Shown: in pieces, positions 8,935 through 17,680 of the stretch
Position numbering within the stretch: position 1 is the first letter of the stretch
Layout: each line of letters starts with the position of its first letter
From: Methylotenera mobilis JLW8
GTDB taxonomy: Bacteria > Pseudomonadota > Gammaproteobacteria > Burkholderiales > Methylophilaceae
Direction: 5' to 3'
Length of the DNA stretch: 64,000 nucleotides
NCBI RefSeq assembly: GCF_000023705.1
Contig: NC_012968.1
Location: 2,480,001-2,544,000 of the forward strand
Position numbers and translations under genes: made by a program
The notes under the pieces: model-generated
Told to the model about the DNA's origin: nothing
What the model saw: only the letters and a program-made list of their open reading frames with translations
Databases searched by the model: none

Positions 8935-10899
8935 ATGTCTTTGATTAAGAAACTACACCAATCTATCTGGAAATTTTCCGCTAAATTAGGCCCATTTGCA
9001 CCATTGATTGCAATGCTTCTTGTGGGTCTCGCAATGTTGTCGGCAACCCGTTTGGGGCTGGTGCTATGGAAGTTTGAGCGTGTCAGCAACACTGGTAAGT
9101 TAGCCGAGATTTTGCTGCAGGGCGTGCGTGTAGACGTGATACAGCTATGCTTAATTGCCTTCATCCCATTACTGCTCACCCCTATATTGGCAACGCAGCG
9201 CCTGTTTAAAGTTTGGCAAAGGTTCAGTTATGTTTGGGTAAGCATCGCACTGGTACTACTAGTGTTCTTAGAAGCCGCTACTCCGGGCTTTATTAGTGAA
9301 TATGACGTAAGGCCTAATCGCATTTTTGTGGAATACTTAAAATACCCGCATGAAGTATTTAGCATGCTTTGGGGCGGCTTTAAAGTAGAAATCTTTAGCG
9401 CGTTAGGTGCCGTAGCATTAGCTGTATGGCTAGTGCATAAATTCATGCGCCCTTGGCTCAGTTTGCCATCCAGTTGGTCAAATACCAAAACCTGGCTGGT
9501 ATGGCCACTGATTGTAATATTAGCGGCTTTGGGTATACGCTCAACATTAGGCCACCGTCCTGCCAACCCGGCTTTGTTTGCAATCACTGCAGATAATATG
9601 GTCAATAGCCTTGTGCTTAACTCCGGCTACTCTGTGTTTTATGCCACCTACAATTTAATTAAAGAAACTAAATCCAGCGACATCTACGGCAAAATGCCGC
9701 GTGACGAGATATTCAAAATCACCGGCGCTAAAGATACGGATATTCCAACCCTGACCACGCTGCATCCTAGCCATAAGCGCGACAAGCCGCTTAACCTGGT
9801 GATTATTTTGCAGGAGAGCTTGGGCGCCACCTTTGTCGAGTCTTTAGGCGGTGTACCAGTCACGCCCAACTTAGAGAAACTCAAAGAACAAGGCATTTGG
9901 TTTGAACAGCTATACGCCACCGGCACCCGTTCTGTGCGCGGCATTGAGGCGGTGGTAACGGGCTTCCAGCCTACCCCAGCGGATAGCACGGTTAAGCTGT
10001 CAAAATCACAAAAAAACTTCTTCAGTATTGCCGCATTATTGGAAAAACAAGGCTATAACACCGAGTTTATCTATGGCGGTGAGTCACATTTTGACAATAT
10101 GCGTAGCTTTTTCCTAGGTAATGGCTTTAACCATATTGTGGATCAAAAGGATTATAAAAATCCTGTGTTTTCCGGCAGCTGGGGGGTTTCAGACGAAGAC
10201 CTACTGAACAAAACGCACGAACAGCTCATGGCGCACCACAATGCTGGCAAGCCATTTTTCACGCTGGCATTCTCATCTTCTAACCATGCACCATTCGAGT
10301 TTCCTGACGGGCGCATAGAGTTGTATGAGCAGCCTAAAGCGACAGACAACAATGCGGTGAAATATGCAGACTATGCTATCGGTGAGTTTTTCAAAAAGGC
10401 ACAGCAAAGTCCGTATTGGAAAGACACGGTATTTTTAGTAGTGGCAGATCACGACATCCGTGTGCGCGGTGAAGCCTTGGTACCGATTACCCACTTCCAT
10501 ATCCCTGCGCTTATTTTAGGCGCAGACATCAAGCCGCTACGTTATACCGGGCTTGCCAGCCAGCTTGACCTGCCAGTGACTATGTTGTCACTGATGGGCA
10601 TACAAGCTGCGCACCCAATGACAGGCCGCGATTTATCCAGCCTGGCTGCCGATAGCCCAGGCCGCGCCATGATGCAATACAACGACAATTATGGCTGGAT
10701 GGAAGAAAGCCCATCTGGCAAGGAAGTGGTGGTATTGCGCTCAGGTAAGCTACCGGCGCACGGCTTGTATGATCCAAAAACTAAAAAAATGACTGAAGTA
10801 GCAGCGCCGGCCAATGCCAAAGAATTGGAACAGCGTGCCTTGGCAAACGTATTGCTGCCAGACCTTCTTTACAACGAACAGCGTTACCATTTACCGTAA
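8935..10899 (+). CDS. LTA synthase / OpgB-like phosphoglycerol transferase (sulfatase fold)
   Basis: Membrane enzyme of the alkaline-phosphatase/sulfatase superfamily that transfers phosphoglycerol or a related group to an envelope polymer. Residues 1-245 contain about five hydrophobic helices (around 22-40, 65-85, 98-115, 152-170, 187-205). The catalytic domain starts near 286 (NLVIILQESLGATF) and shows the metal/nucleophile set of LtaS: Glu294, Thr331 in ATGTRSVRG, Asp505-His506 in VVADHD, and the THFHIP histidines. Length 654 matches the family. It is followed after 6 bp by a kinase-fusion gene, so both are probably translated from one message. The acceptor in this Gram-negative host is unknown; osmoregulated glucans or LPS decoration are possibilities. 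Confidence 0.88.
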   Translation: MSLIKKLHQSIWKFSAKLGPFAPLIAMLLVGLAMLSATRLGLVLWKFERVSNTGKLAEILLQGVRVDVIQLCLIAFIPLLLTPILATQRLFKVWQRFSYVWVSIALVLLVFLEAATPGFISEYDVRPNRIFVEYLKYPHEVFSMLWGGFKVEIFSALGAVALAVWLVHKFMRPWLSLPSSWSNTKTWLVWPLIVILAALGIRSTLGHRPANPALFAITADNMVNSLVLNSGYSVFYATYNLIKETKSSDIYGKMPRDEIFKITGAKDTDIPTLTTLHPSHKRDKPLNLVIILQESLGATFVESLGGVPVTPNLEKLKEQGIWFEQLYATGTRSVRGIEAVVTGFQPTPADSTVKLSKSQKNFFSIAALLEKQGYNTEFIYGGESHFDNMRSFFLGNGFNHIVDQKDYKNPVFSGSWGVSDEDLLNKTHEQLMAHHNAGKPFFTLAFSSSNHAPFEFPDGRIELYEQPKATDNNAVKYADYAIGEFFKKAQQSPYWKDTVFLVVADHDIRVRGEALVPITHFHIPALILGADIKPLRYTGLASQLDLPVTMLSLMGIQAAHPMTGRDLSSLAADSPGRAMMQYNDNYGWMEESPSGKEVVVLRSGKLPAHGLYDPKTKKMTEVAAPANAKELEQRALANVLLPDLLYNEQRYHLP

Positions 10900-10905
10900 A
10901 CTTGC

Positions 10906-13164
10906 ATGAACAACTTAACTAAACAGCGTAGCATGCTGACCGGGTCTATCATCAGAAAAGGTCTAGCCTACATTTTCAGCGGCAAAATGCGCGTCAACCA
11001 GGCGCACCTACCGCCCGCACAGCATCAGGTACCGAACGACTTTATCGGGGTTTGCGTGGCATCCGCCACCGACCCTGCAATGGATGATTATGTAGTGACA
11101 GAGCTGCTCACCTTAGGGATTAAACAGGTACGCCTGGACTTCACTTACGGTGATTTAGAAAGCTTTAACGCGCGCTTTCTGCAACGCCTGATCAATGATG
11201 GCTTTAGCGTCACTTTGCACCTGATACAGCCATTTCAGCATGCCAAAAACATGGAGAGTAAAGCAGAGCAGGCTACTTGGCAAACTTTCGTAAATAACGT
11301 TATCAGCCGCTTTGGCGGCCAAATCCCGCGTATAGAAATCGGCAACACCATCAACAGAAAACGCTGGGCGGGCTATACGCCCAATGGCTTTATCGCGGCC
11401 TGGAATATTGCTTATACCAGCATCAAACAACAGCAGATTGAGCTAGCAGGCCCTAACGTTACCGATTTTGAGCCTATCTACAATATCGGCATATTAAGCC
11501 AGCTCAAAGCACGGCAGCAGTTACCCGACGTGCACAGCAACAATCTATTCTCAGAGCGTGTTTCCGAGCCTGAACGCTTTGACCACCGGATACTGAAATA
11601 CCGCTGGGCCACCATTTTTAAATACAACCTAGTGAAAAAGGCACGCCTGCTCAGAAAGATAGGCACCGACTTCGGTATTAAACGCTTTATTTCACCAGTG
11701 GCATTTTGGGCCATTTATCGCATCCAGCGCTTACTGCCGGACGGCGAACAAAAGCAAGCCGACTATGCTGCACGTTATATGATCCTGAATGCGGCATCCG
11801 ACGCACTAGATCAAGCGTTCTGGGGCTCGTTTATCTGCCACCGCGAAGGTCTGATAGACGATGGTTTGTTGGATGCAGAATACCCTGCACTAGAGCGGGT
11901 TACCCACTATGCCAGTGTTGATGGCAAACTAGAGAACTTCTGGCGTCACGCCAGCTTTCACGCCATTAAAACTGTGGCGGCTATGGTGCAAGGTGCAGAC
12001 TATATTCAGGCAATCTCCAGTGCCAATGGCTTGGAAATTCACCACTTCCAGACCAAGGAACACAATATCCATGCACTATGGACTATCAACGGCAAAGTAG
12101 CATTGTTGCAAGACATCTATGACAGCGCCGACCTCGACACAGCTGAAATCATCCACCGTGACGGTCAGCCGCTGGCCGCGCCAGCCCACTTGGTGAATGA
12201 ATCACCTATTTATATACGCTGGCCTAAAAACCACGTGGTTAACATCAAGCCTAGCTATGGCCTTGCACAAGACTTGGCCATCCATGCACATATTACAGGG
12301 CTGCAATACTACCCATTCCGTCAGAATAATTGGTTTGGCATGATATTGGCTCGCAGTGCAGAAGAGGCGGTGCTGATCGGTGAACAATTGCATCCGAACA
12401 AGCTGGTGAGCCCGCAAAAATCAGGCGCACTACGCCATGCGCGCAATGCTATCTGGGCATTGCCAGACCCGCGCAATCCCGATGCGCAGGTCACCGTGAA
12501 ACAACCGGTGAAGATGTACCCACACAAGGCTTTCTTGGATAGATTCAAACCAAGTAAAGCCAAGCGCAGCTGGAATGGCGCTGTGGAGCTACTAAGGCGC
12601 GGTATCAGCACCGCGCACCCTGTGGCTTTTTTCGAGCAGACCGGGGATAAAACTCTCAAACAGAATTTTTATATTTGCGACTACGTGAAGGCCGACTGCT
12701 CGGTAGGTGAGATGTTCGTGCACTTTGCCAAAGGCAATAAAGAGTTCCCATTTGCCGGCAAAGACTATGCAATTCGTGCCGAAGATGCTTATACCCAGTT
12801 AGCACAATACCTGCACCGCATGCATCAAACCGGTACCTTCTTCCGAGATTTATCCGGCGGCAATGTCTTGGTGCAGCTACAGAGCAACCGTCAGCTGTCA
12901 TTCTCACTGATTGATACCGCACGCGCGCATTTCTATACGCACCCCACCGCCATGAAGTACCGCATTTCTGACTTAGCCAGAGTATGCAACAAACTGCATT
13001 GGGCAGGGCGTGAGCGCTTTATGAGCTTGTATCTCGCCAATATCGGCAGAAAACTTACCCTGCAGATTAAACTATCGCTCTATTTATATGACTTTAAAGT
13101 AGCATTTAAGAGAAAGTTTGGGCGCAAGGGCATTAAAAAACTGAAACAGAAATTCAGAAAGTAA
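10906..13164 (+). CDS. Fusion of glycosidase-like barrel and WaaP/InaA-type kinase domain
   Basis: A two-part protein of 752 residues. The first part (about 45-340) reads like a clan GH-A (beta/alpha)8 barrel: VTELLTLGIKQVRLDFTYGD, IEIGNTINRKRW, then a mostly beta region to about 560. At the place where GH-A enzymes carry the Asn-Glu acid/base pair this one has Asn-Thr, so hydrolase activity is doubtful. The last 180 residues form an LPS-kinase-like domain with a catalytic loop FRDLSGGNVLV (Asp near 648) and a metal-binding LIDTARAHF in place of DFG. It has no signal peptide. Coupling (6 bp) with the phosphoglycerol transferase gene suggests work on the same envelope glycan. Exact function is not known to me. 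Confidence 0.75.
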   Translation: MNNLTKQRSMLTGSIIRKGLAYIFSGKMRVNQAHLPPAQHQVPNDFIGVCVASATDPAMDDYVVTELLTLGIKQVRLDFTYGDLESFNARFLQRLINDGFSVTLHLIQPFQHAKNMESKAEQATWQTFVNNVISRFGGQIPRIEIGNTINRKRWAGYTPNGFIAAWNIAYTSIKQQQIELAGPNVTDFEPIYNIGILSQLKARQQLPDVHSNNLFSERVSEPERFDHRILKYRWATIFKYNLVKKARLLRKIGTDFGIKRFISPVAFWAIYRIQRLLPDGEQKQADYAARYMILNAASDALDQAFWGSFICHREGLIDDGLLDAEYPALERVTHYASVDGKLENFWRHASFHAIKTVAAMVQGADYIQAISSANGLEIHHFQTKEHNIHALWTINGKVALLQDIYDSADLDTAEIIHRDGQPLAAPAHLVNESPIYIRWPKNHVVNIKPSYGLAQDLAIHAHITGLQYYPFRQNNWFGMILARSAEEAVLIGEQLHPNKLVSPQKSGALRHARNAIWALPDPRNPDAQVTVKQPVKMYPHKAFLDRFKPSKAKRSWNGAVELLRRGISTAHPVAFFEQTGDKTLKQNFYICDYVKADCSVGEMFVHFAKGNKEFPFAGKDYAIRAEDAYTQLAQYLHRMHQTGTFFRDLSGGNVLVQLQSNRQLSFSLIDTARAHFYTHPTAMKYRISDLARVCNKLHWAGRERFMSLYLANIGRKLTLQIKLSLYLYDFKVAFKRKFGRKGIKKLKQKFRK

Positions 13165-13323
13165 AGCCTGCCTGACAAACAAAGCTGTTTCTAATGATTT
13201 TCACTAGCCAGCTTTAATGAACAAGGTCATGTCACAAAACCGGGCTAGCCGTAATATCTCTCTCACGTAATGCAATTGTATTTAAGCAAATGCGAGACGA
13301 ATTTATATAAAAGGAGAATTACT

Positions 13324-13395
13324 ATGTGGACAACACCAGCTGCTACTGAAATGCGTTTCGGTTTTGAAGTTACAATGTACGTAATGAACAAGTAA
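13324..13395 (+). CDS. pqqA: Coenzyme PQQ precursor peptide PqqA
   Basis: A 23-residue peptide (MWTTPAATEMRFGFEVTMY then four more residues) that is the substrate from which pyrroloquinoline quinone is made. Glu15 and Tyr19, the E-x3-Y pair that is cross-linked by PqqE, are both present, and the MWTTP...RFGFEVTMY pattern is that of known PqqA peptides. AAGGAG lies 7 bases before the ATG, and a strong hairpin terminator follows directly. No pqqB, C, D or E gene is anywhere in the window, so this is a free-standing copy. PQQ is the cofactor of periplasmic methanol dehydrogenases, consistent with a methylotroph that needs much precursor. Confidence 0.95.
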   Translation: MWTTPAATEMRFGFEVTMYVMNK

Positions 13396-13402
13396 TATCT
13401 TA

Positions 13403-13449
13403 CGTATAAATAAAAAAGGGTGCTGATGGCACCCTTTTTTATTTATACG
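13403..13449. terminator. Strong bidirectional terminator after pqqA
   Basis: Perfect 21-bp inverted repeat (13403-13423 and 13429-13449) with a 5-base loop. The GC core is AAGGGTGC/GCACCCTT, flanked by A and T runs, so it can stop pqqA rightward and mltA leftward transcription. Confidence 0.93.
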
Positions 13450-13513
13450 CATCATTTAAGAAGCTACACCCCTATCAGACAATTACGTCTAAGCGAGGCA
13501 TGAGAACACTGCC

Positions 13514-14791
13514 TTATTGCGTTTTAATCACGAAGCCCTTAGGTAAAAATACCCAAATCTTGCCGGCTTGCTTCATCGCACCGGCTTTCGCGCCGGCAGC
13601 AGCACCAGCGCCCCAGAAAAAGTCAGCTCGTACGCCACCTTTAATCGCACCGCCTGTATCCTGCGCCATCATTAAGCGTTTGAGTGGCTTGTTGCTATTA
13701 GGCTCAGTGGTAGATAAAAACACCGGTGCGCCCAATGGTACAAACTTAGGATCTACCGCCACACTGCGCTCCGCCAAAATAGGCACGCCTAGTGCGCCTA
13801 AAGGCCCTGGCAAGCCAGCTGGTAGCTCTCTAAAGAATACATAGCTAGGGTTCTGATTCAATAAGTCGCGTAGCTTATCCAAATTATTACGCGCCCAGTT
13901 CTTAATGCCCTGCATGGAGGCTTGCGGCAGGGTCAGCTCACCGCGCTCAATCAGCAAACGGCCTATCGAGTTATAGGTGTGGCCATTCTGATCGGCATAA
14001 CCTACATACATTTGCTCGCCAGTATCTAGCTGCACTACGCCAGAACCCTGAATTTGCAGAAAGAACACATCGATAATGTCGTCAATATATACAAACTCAC
14101 GTCCCTTCACTGGCGACGCATCGGTCTCAATCTCGGCACGGTTATAGTAGGGCACTAGCTTGTTGCCGACTAAACGGCCACGTACTCGCTTGTACTTCAG
14201 CTCTGGGAACACACTATCTAGCTCTACCGTAATCAAGTCATCCGGTGTGGTGTACAAGGGGTTAGGGTACTTGGCAGATTTGGTACGGCTACCCTTCAGC
14301 ACCGGTTGGTAGTAACCGGTAATCAAGCCCTGCTCAGAGCCATCAATATTGCTGGTTTTATACACCGAGAAATTTTCTTGAAAATAGCTCAATACAGCTT
14401 GTGTTGGCGGCTTGCTTGCAGTGTCGCTGTTTAGTTTTTGTGCGGCGCTGCAGGCATTCTTCCACATCGGTTTATTCACTAGGGTAGAGCAGCTTTGCAT
14501 CCACGCAGGCCAGGCTAGGCTTAAATTATCTAGCTGCAAGCCATCAATATCGCTCCAATCGGCGGTTTGCAGCAAGCTGTAATCGGATAGCTTTGCCATC
14601 TGCTTTTGCTGCTCAGCCGAAGCCTCAGCAGGTTTGCTACCTGCTGGTACTTGTACGGGTGCGCCACTAGCGCAATCACATTTTGCTTGTGGTGGAGCAG
14701 GCGGCGTCACCGGTTTAGTGGTGGTGTTTGCACATGCAGTGGCAAGCAAGGTGAGCACTACAAGCAAAGTATTCTGTGCAATTTTTTTCAT
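13514..14791 (-). CDS. mltA: Membrane-bound lytic murein transglycosylase A, lipoprotein
   Basis: Outer-membrane-anchored enzyme that cleaves peptidoglycan glycan strands with formation of 1,6-anhydro-muramyl ends. Taking the ATG at 14791 gives 425 residues starting MKKIAQN with a lipoprotein signal ending LLATAC; a GTG three codons earlier is possible. The MltA domain includes GYYQPVLKGSR, IQGSGVVQLDTG and GYADQNGHTY. The terminal 3D domain carries MAQDTGGAIKG, whose Asp corresponds to the catalytic aspartate of the double-psi barrel. No partner genes are nearby; it converges on pqqA across the shared terminator. Confidence 0.94.
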   Translation of the reverse strand: MKKIAQNTLLVVLTLLATACANTTTKPVTPPAPPQAKCDCASGAPVQVPAGSKPAEASAEQQKQMAKLSDYSLLQTADWSDIDGLQLDNLSLAWPAWMQSCSTLVNKPMWKNACSAAQKLNSDTASKPPTQAVLSYFQENFSVYKTSNIDGSEQGLITGYYQPVLKGSRTKSAKYPNPLYTTPDDLITVELDSVFPELKYKRVRGRLVGNKLVPYYNRAEIETDASPVKGREFVYIDDIIDVFFLQIQGSGVVQLDTGEQMYVGYADQNGHTYNSIGRLLIERGELTLPQASMQGIKNWARNNLDKLRDLLNQNPSYVFFRELPAGLPGPLGALGVPILAERSVAVDPKFVPLGAPVFLSTTEPNSNKPLKRLMMAQDTGGAIKGGVRADFFWGAGAAAGAKAGAMKQAGKIWVFLPKGFVIKTQ

Positions 14792-14853
14792 TTTTATCAC
14801 AAGTCTAGTGTGTGGGATATTTAATGCTGAAATGAGTGCAGTGCAACCGCTAT

Positions 14854-15237
14854 TTAGTGCAGGATTCTAGGCATCGCTAGAGCAAAAGGCGCAATGACCG
14901 CATCAAACTGCGTGCCGTCCTCGGCAACCATTTGGTAAGTACCATGCATCTCACCCATCGGCGTGTTAATCAAGGTGCCGCTGGTATATTCATGCTGCTC
15001 GGCAGGCTTGAGCAAAGGCTGTGCGCCGACTACGCCCAAACCTTTAATCTCTTTACGCTCACCGTTGGCCTCGGTCACCACCCAATGCCGGCTAATCAAC
15101 TGCGCAGCGACATTACCGGTATTAATAATGGTCACATGGTAGGCAAACGCATACTGATTGTGCTCAATATCCGACTGTTCAGCGATAAAAGTAACCTCTA
15201 CTTTTACCGTGCATTCATAATGTTTATCGCTGCTCAT
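14854..15237 (-). CDS. apaG: ApaG domain protein
   Basis: A small fibronectin-III-like beta-sandwich protein of the ApaG family, linked genetically to Co2+ resistance/Mg2+ efflux in enterobacteria; its biochemical role is not settled. With the ATG at 15237 (MSSDKHYECTVKVEV) it has 127 residues, as usual for the family (125 in E. coli); the longer reading adds ten residues with no homology. Typical stretches: FAYHVTIINTG, RHWVVTEANGE, GLGVVGAQPLLKPAE, YTSGTLINTPMGEMHGTYQMV. It lies between mltA and thiG, 134 bp from thiG with a large stem-loop between them. Confidence 0.92.
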   Translation of the reverse strand: MSSDKHYECTVKVEVTFIAEQSDIEHNQYAFAYHVTIINTGNVAAQLISRHWVVTEANGERKEIKGLGVVGAQPLLKPAEQHEYTSGTLINTPMGEMHGTYQMVAEDGTQFDAVIAPFALAMPRILH

Positions 15238-15295
15238 CTCGCGTTCAATACCTAACCGACAGTGCAAAAGTAATAAAATTCACAAGCTAATCTAG

Positions 15296-15361
15296 CCGTT
15301 TGAATCTGTGCCCGCAGGCTTGCATGTAACATGCAAAGCAGCGGTGTGCCGATTCAAACGG
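15296..15361. repeat. Large compound stem-loop between thiG and apaG
   Basis: Outer arms CCGTTTGAATC (15296-15306) and GATTCAAACGG (15351-15361) are a perfect 11-bp inverted repeat. Inside it, TTGCATG and CATGCAA pair across a 3-base loop. Neither side ends in a T run, so it is not a classical intrinsic terminator. It could stabilise the 3' end of the thiSG message or be a REP-like element. Confidence 0.6.
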
Positions 15362-15371
15362 ACATAGAGCC

Positions 15372-16175
15372 CTATTTAGAGATTAAGCCTGTGGTTGGTG
15401 AGCTAGGGCTAGCAGAGTACAGCTTCTTGGGCATACGCCCAGCCAAGTAAGCTTCACGACCGGCCTCTACCGCCTTTTTCATCGCACCTGCCATTAATAC
15501 AGGGTTATTGGCAGCAGCAATTGCGGTATTCATCAACACGCCCTGGCAGCCGAGCTCCATTGCAATCGCTGCATCAGAAGCAGTACCCACGCCAGCATCC
15601 ACCAATACCGGGATTTTTGCATTTTCAATGATGATTTGCAGATTCCATGGGTTTAAAATACCCATGCCTGAGCCTATCAGTGATGCCAGTGGCATTACCG
15701 CGCAACAGCCAATCTCTTCCAGTTGTTTAGCGATAATCGGGTCATCCGAGCAATACACCATGACTTCAAAACCGTCTTTTACCAAGGTTTTAGCAGCAGC
15801 CAGCGTTTCAGTCATATTGGGGTATAAAGTGTTTGGGTCGCCCAACACCTCTAATTTCACTAATTGATGACCATCCAATAACTCGCGCGCTAAGCGTAAC
15901 GTACGCACTGCCTCATCCGCAGAATAACAACCTGCTGTATTCGGCAAATAAGTAAACTCTTCCGGCGGCAAATAATCGAGAAGTGAAGGCTCACCTGCAG
16001 TTTGACCAATGTTAGTACGGCGTATTGCCACCGTAATGATTTCTGCACCGCTGGCATCAATTGCTGCACGGGTCTCGGCAAAATCCTTGTATTTACCAGT
16101 GCCCACCAACAAGCGTGATTGATAGGTCTTATTTGCTATTTTCAATAAATCTGACAACTTATTATCCTTCATCAT
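15372..16175 (-). CDS. thiG: Thiazole synthase
   Basis: Forms the thiazole phosphate moiety of thiamine from deoxyxylulose phosphate, dehydroglycine and the ThiS thiocarboxylate. The 267-residue barrel shows the family stretches LLVGTGKY near the N-terminus, LVKLEVLGD with the Schiff-base lysine region, [30 protein letters not shown] and [26 protein letters not shown]. Two adjacent Met codons (ATGATG) are possible starts. It follows thiS after 59 bp in the same direction, so the two are one unit. The remaining thiazole gene (thiO or thiH) and thiC are not in the window. Confidence 0.96.
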   Translation of the reverse strand: MMKDNKLSDLLKIANKTYQSRLLVGTGKYKDFAETRAAIDASGAEIITVAIRRTNIGQTAGEPSLLDYLPPEEFTYLPNTAGCYSADEAVRTLRLARELLDGHQLVKLEVLGDPNTLYPNMTETLAAAKTLVKDGFEVMVYCSDDPIIAKQLEEIGCCAVMPLASLIGSGMGILNPWNLQIIIENAKIPVLVDAGVGTASDAAIAMELGCQGVLMNTAIAAANNPVLMAGAMKKAVEAGREAYLAGRMPKKLYSASPSSPTTGLISK

Positions 16176-16234
16176 TCATTAATCGCGAATTTACCATCGC
16201 AAGTTTACAATCGTGAGTCTATTCAACGTGGCGA

Positions 16235-16438
16235 CTAACCACCACCGACTGCGCCGACTATCTCTAATTTGTCACCATCTGACAGCTTGGTATGCTCAAA
16301 TTGGCTACGCGGCACAATTTCACCATTGAGCTCTATTGCCAAGCGTTTTCCCACTAATTCGAGCTGCTCTACCAGCTGTGCGGTATTCATGTGCGCAAGT
16401 TCAAAACTGCGCGCTTTTCCATTTATTGTAAGTTGCAT
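16235..16438 (-). CDS. thiS: Sulfur carrier protein ThiS
   Basis: A 67-residue ubiquitin-like carrier whose C-terminal glycine is adenylated and converted to a thiocarboxylate that feeds ThiG. It begins MQLTINGK, as in other ThiS proteins, and ends VGAVGGG with the required Gly-Gly. The longer in-frame start at 16474 adds residues with no family match. No strong ribosome site precedes the ATG. The gene is the first of the thiS-thiG pair and is divergent from the dienelactone hydrolase gene; no TPP riboswitch was recognised in the upstream 370 bases. Confidence 0.93.
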   Translation of the reverse strand: MQLTINGKARSFELAHMNTAQLVEQLELVGKRLAIELNGEIVPRSQFEHTKLSDGDKLEIVGAVGGG

Positions 16439-16597
16439 AGAAATTGCACCATTATGACTAAAACCATATGACAAAGACTTAAGTGATTAAAACCGTGTGA
16501 TTAGTTCAAGAAGCAAACGCCTGACTAACGCACCGGATAGGAATTAACCTGAAACTGTATAAACCTGGGTGATTGTTTACACAAATAGATTTAAAAC

Positions 16598-16638
16598 AAC
16601 ATTTTACGGAAATTCTAAAGTAACATTTTACGGAAATT
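16598..16638. repeat. Two 17-bp direct repeats in the thiS/hydrolase intergenic region
   Basis: AACATTTTACGGAAATT occurs at 16598-16614 and 16622-16638, a 24-bp period, in the 377-bp divergent gap. These may be regulator-binding sites for one of the flanking genes. The rest of the gap is AT-rich with nothing else recognised. Confidence 0.7.
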
Positions 16639-16815
16639 ATAGTGCTCTTAGCAAACCTTAATTTAGCTAATTCTAATTTTTAACAATTCTGCTCAATCAT
16701 CGTAGAAAATGCCGTATTTGCATGCGCATAAAGTACACATATCGCACAAAAAACACGTGTAGCGTTGTACAATATCTCGAGTTTTTTATTTGAAAAGTCT
16801 ATTCAGAGAGCTATC

Positions 16816-17556
16816 ATGAACATTCAAAGTAACATTGCTGACCTTAACACACCAACCGGGGTTATGCGCACATATATCCACCGCCCAACAGGCAATGGAA
16901 AGTATCCTACTGTTTTATTCTATTCAGAGATTTTTCAGCAAACCGGCCCGATTGAGCGTGCTGCTAAAATCATCGCTAGCCACGGTTATGCTGTATTAGT
17001 TCCAGAAGTGTTTCATGAACTTAATCCAATTGGCACAGTATTGGGTTATGACGATGCAGGCCGTGATAAAGGTAACGCCGACAAATCTGCAAAAGATGTT
17101 GAAGGCTACGACACCGACAATGCCGCGATGATTGCTTTTGTGAAACAACAAGCTTGGTATAACGGCAACATCGGTGCTATGGGCTTCTGTATCGGTGGCC
17201 ACTTAGCATTCCGCGCTGCATTACAGCCTGAAATCAAAGGTACTGCTTGCTTCTACGCAACGGATTTGCACACCCAAGTGATTCCTAACAAACCTGGCCA
17301 ACATAGCATGGAGCGCCTCAGCGATATTACTGGCGAGCTATTGATGATTTGGGGTAAACAAGACCCGCATATCCCTGCCGCTGGCCGTGCAGATGTGTAT
17401 AAAAAATTAGGTGACACTAACATCACATTCACATGGCATGAGTTCAATGCTCAACATGCATTTATGCGTGATGAGGGTGAACGTTATGACCCGCAAACTG
17501 CAATGATTGGTTACCAACTGGCATTGAATCTGTTTAGCCGTACTTTGCACCAGTAA
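16816..17556 (+). CDS. Dienelactone hydrolase family protein
   Basis: An alpha/beta-hydrolase of the carboxymethylenebutenolidase family; the physiological substrate is not evident here. The catalytic triad can be read as Cys in GAMGFCIGGH, Asp in GKQDPHIP and His in FNAQHAFMRD. The start at 16816 (MNIQSNIADLNTP) follows AGAGAG and gives 246 residues; an upstream in-frame start adds 17 residues lacking homology. No catabolic genes flank it, so it is likely a general esterase. The gene ends in a bidirectional terminator shared with hemE. Confidence 0.9.
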   Translation: MNIQSNIADLNTPTGVMRTYIHRPTGNGKYPTVLFYSEIFQQTGPIERAAKIIASHGYAVLVPEVFHELNPIGTVLGYDDAGRDKGNADKSAKDVEGYDTDNAAMIAFVKQQAWYNGNIGAMGFCIGGHLAFRAALQPEIKGTACFYATDLHTQVIPNKPGQHSMERLSDITGELLMIWGKQDPHIPAAGRADVYKKLGDTNITFTWHEFNAQHAFMRDEGERYDPQTAMIGYQLALNLFSRTLHQ

Positions 17557-17609
17557 GCTAGACATCAGTAATCCAAACGCCATGCGATTTATTAGCATGG
17601 CGCACAAAC

Positions 17610-17642
17610 AAAAAAGCCTGATCATATCGATCAGGCTTTTTT
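17610..17642. terminator. Bidirectional terminator between hydrolase and hemE
   Basis: Stem GCCTGATC (17616-17623) pairs with GATCAGGC (17629-17636) over a 5-base loop, with six A on the left and six T on the right, so it can act for both converging genes. Confidence 0.93.
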
Positions 17643-17680
17643 ATATCGTTTACTTAGCTAGCGATGGATAAAACAGAAAA

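Noticed and set aside
16439-16815. Possible TPP riboswitch upstream of thiS
   Set aside because: I looked for the conserved CTGAGA and ACCTGAT...GATAATGCCAGCG elements on the thiS strand and did not find them.
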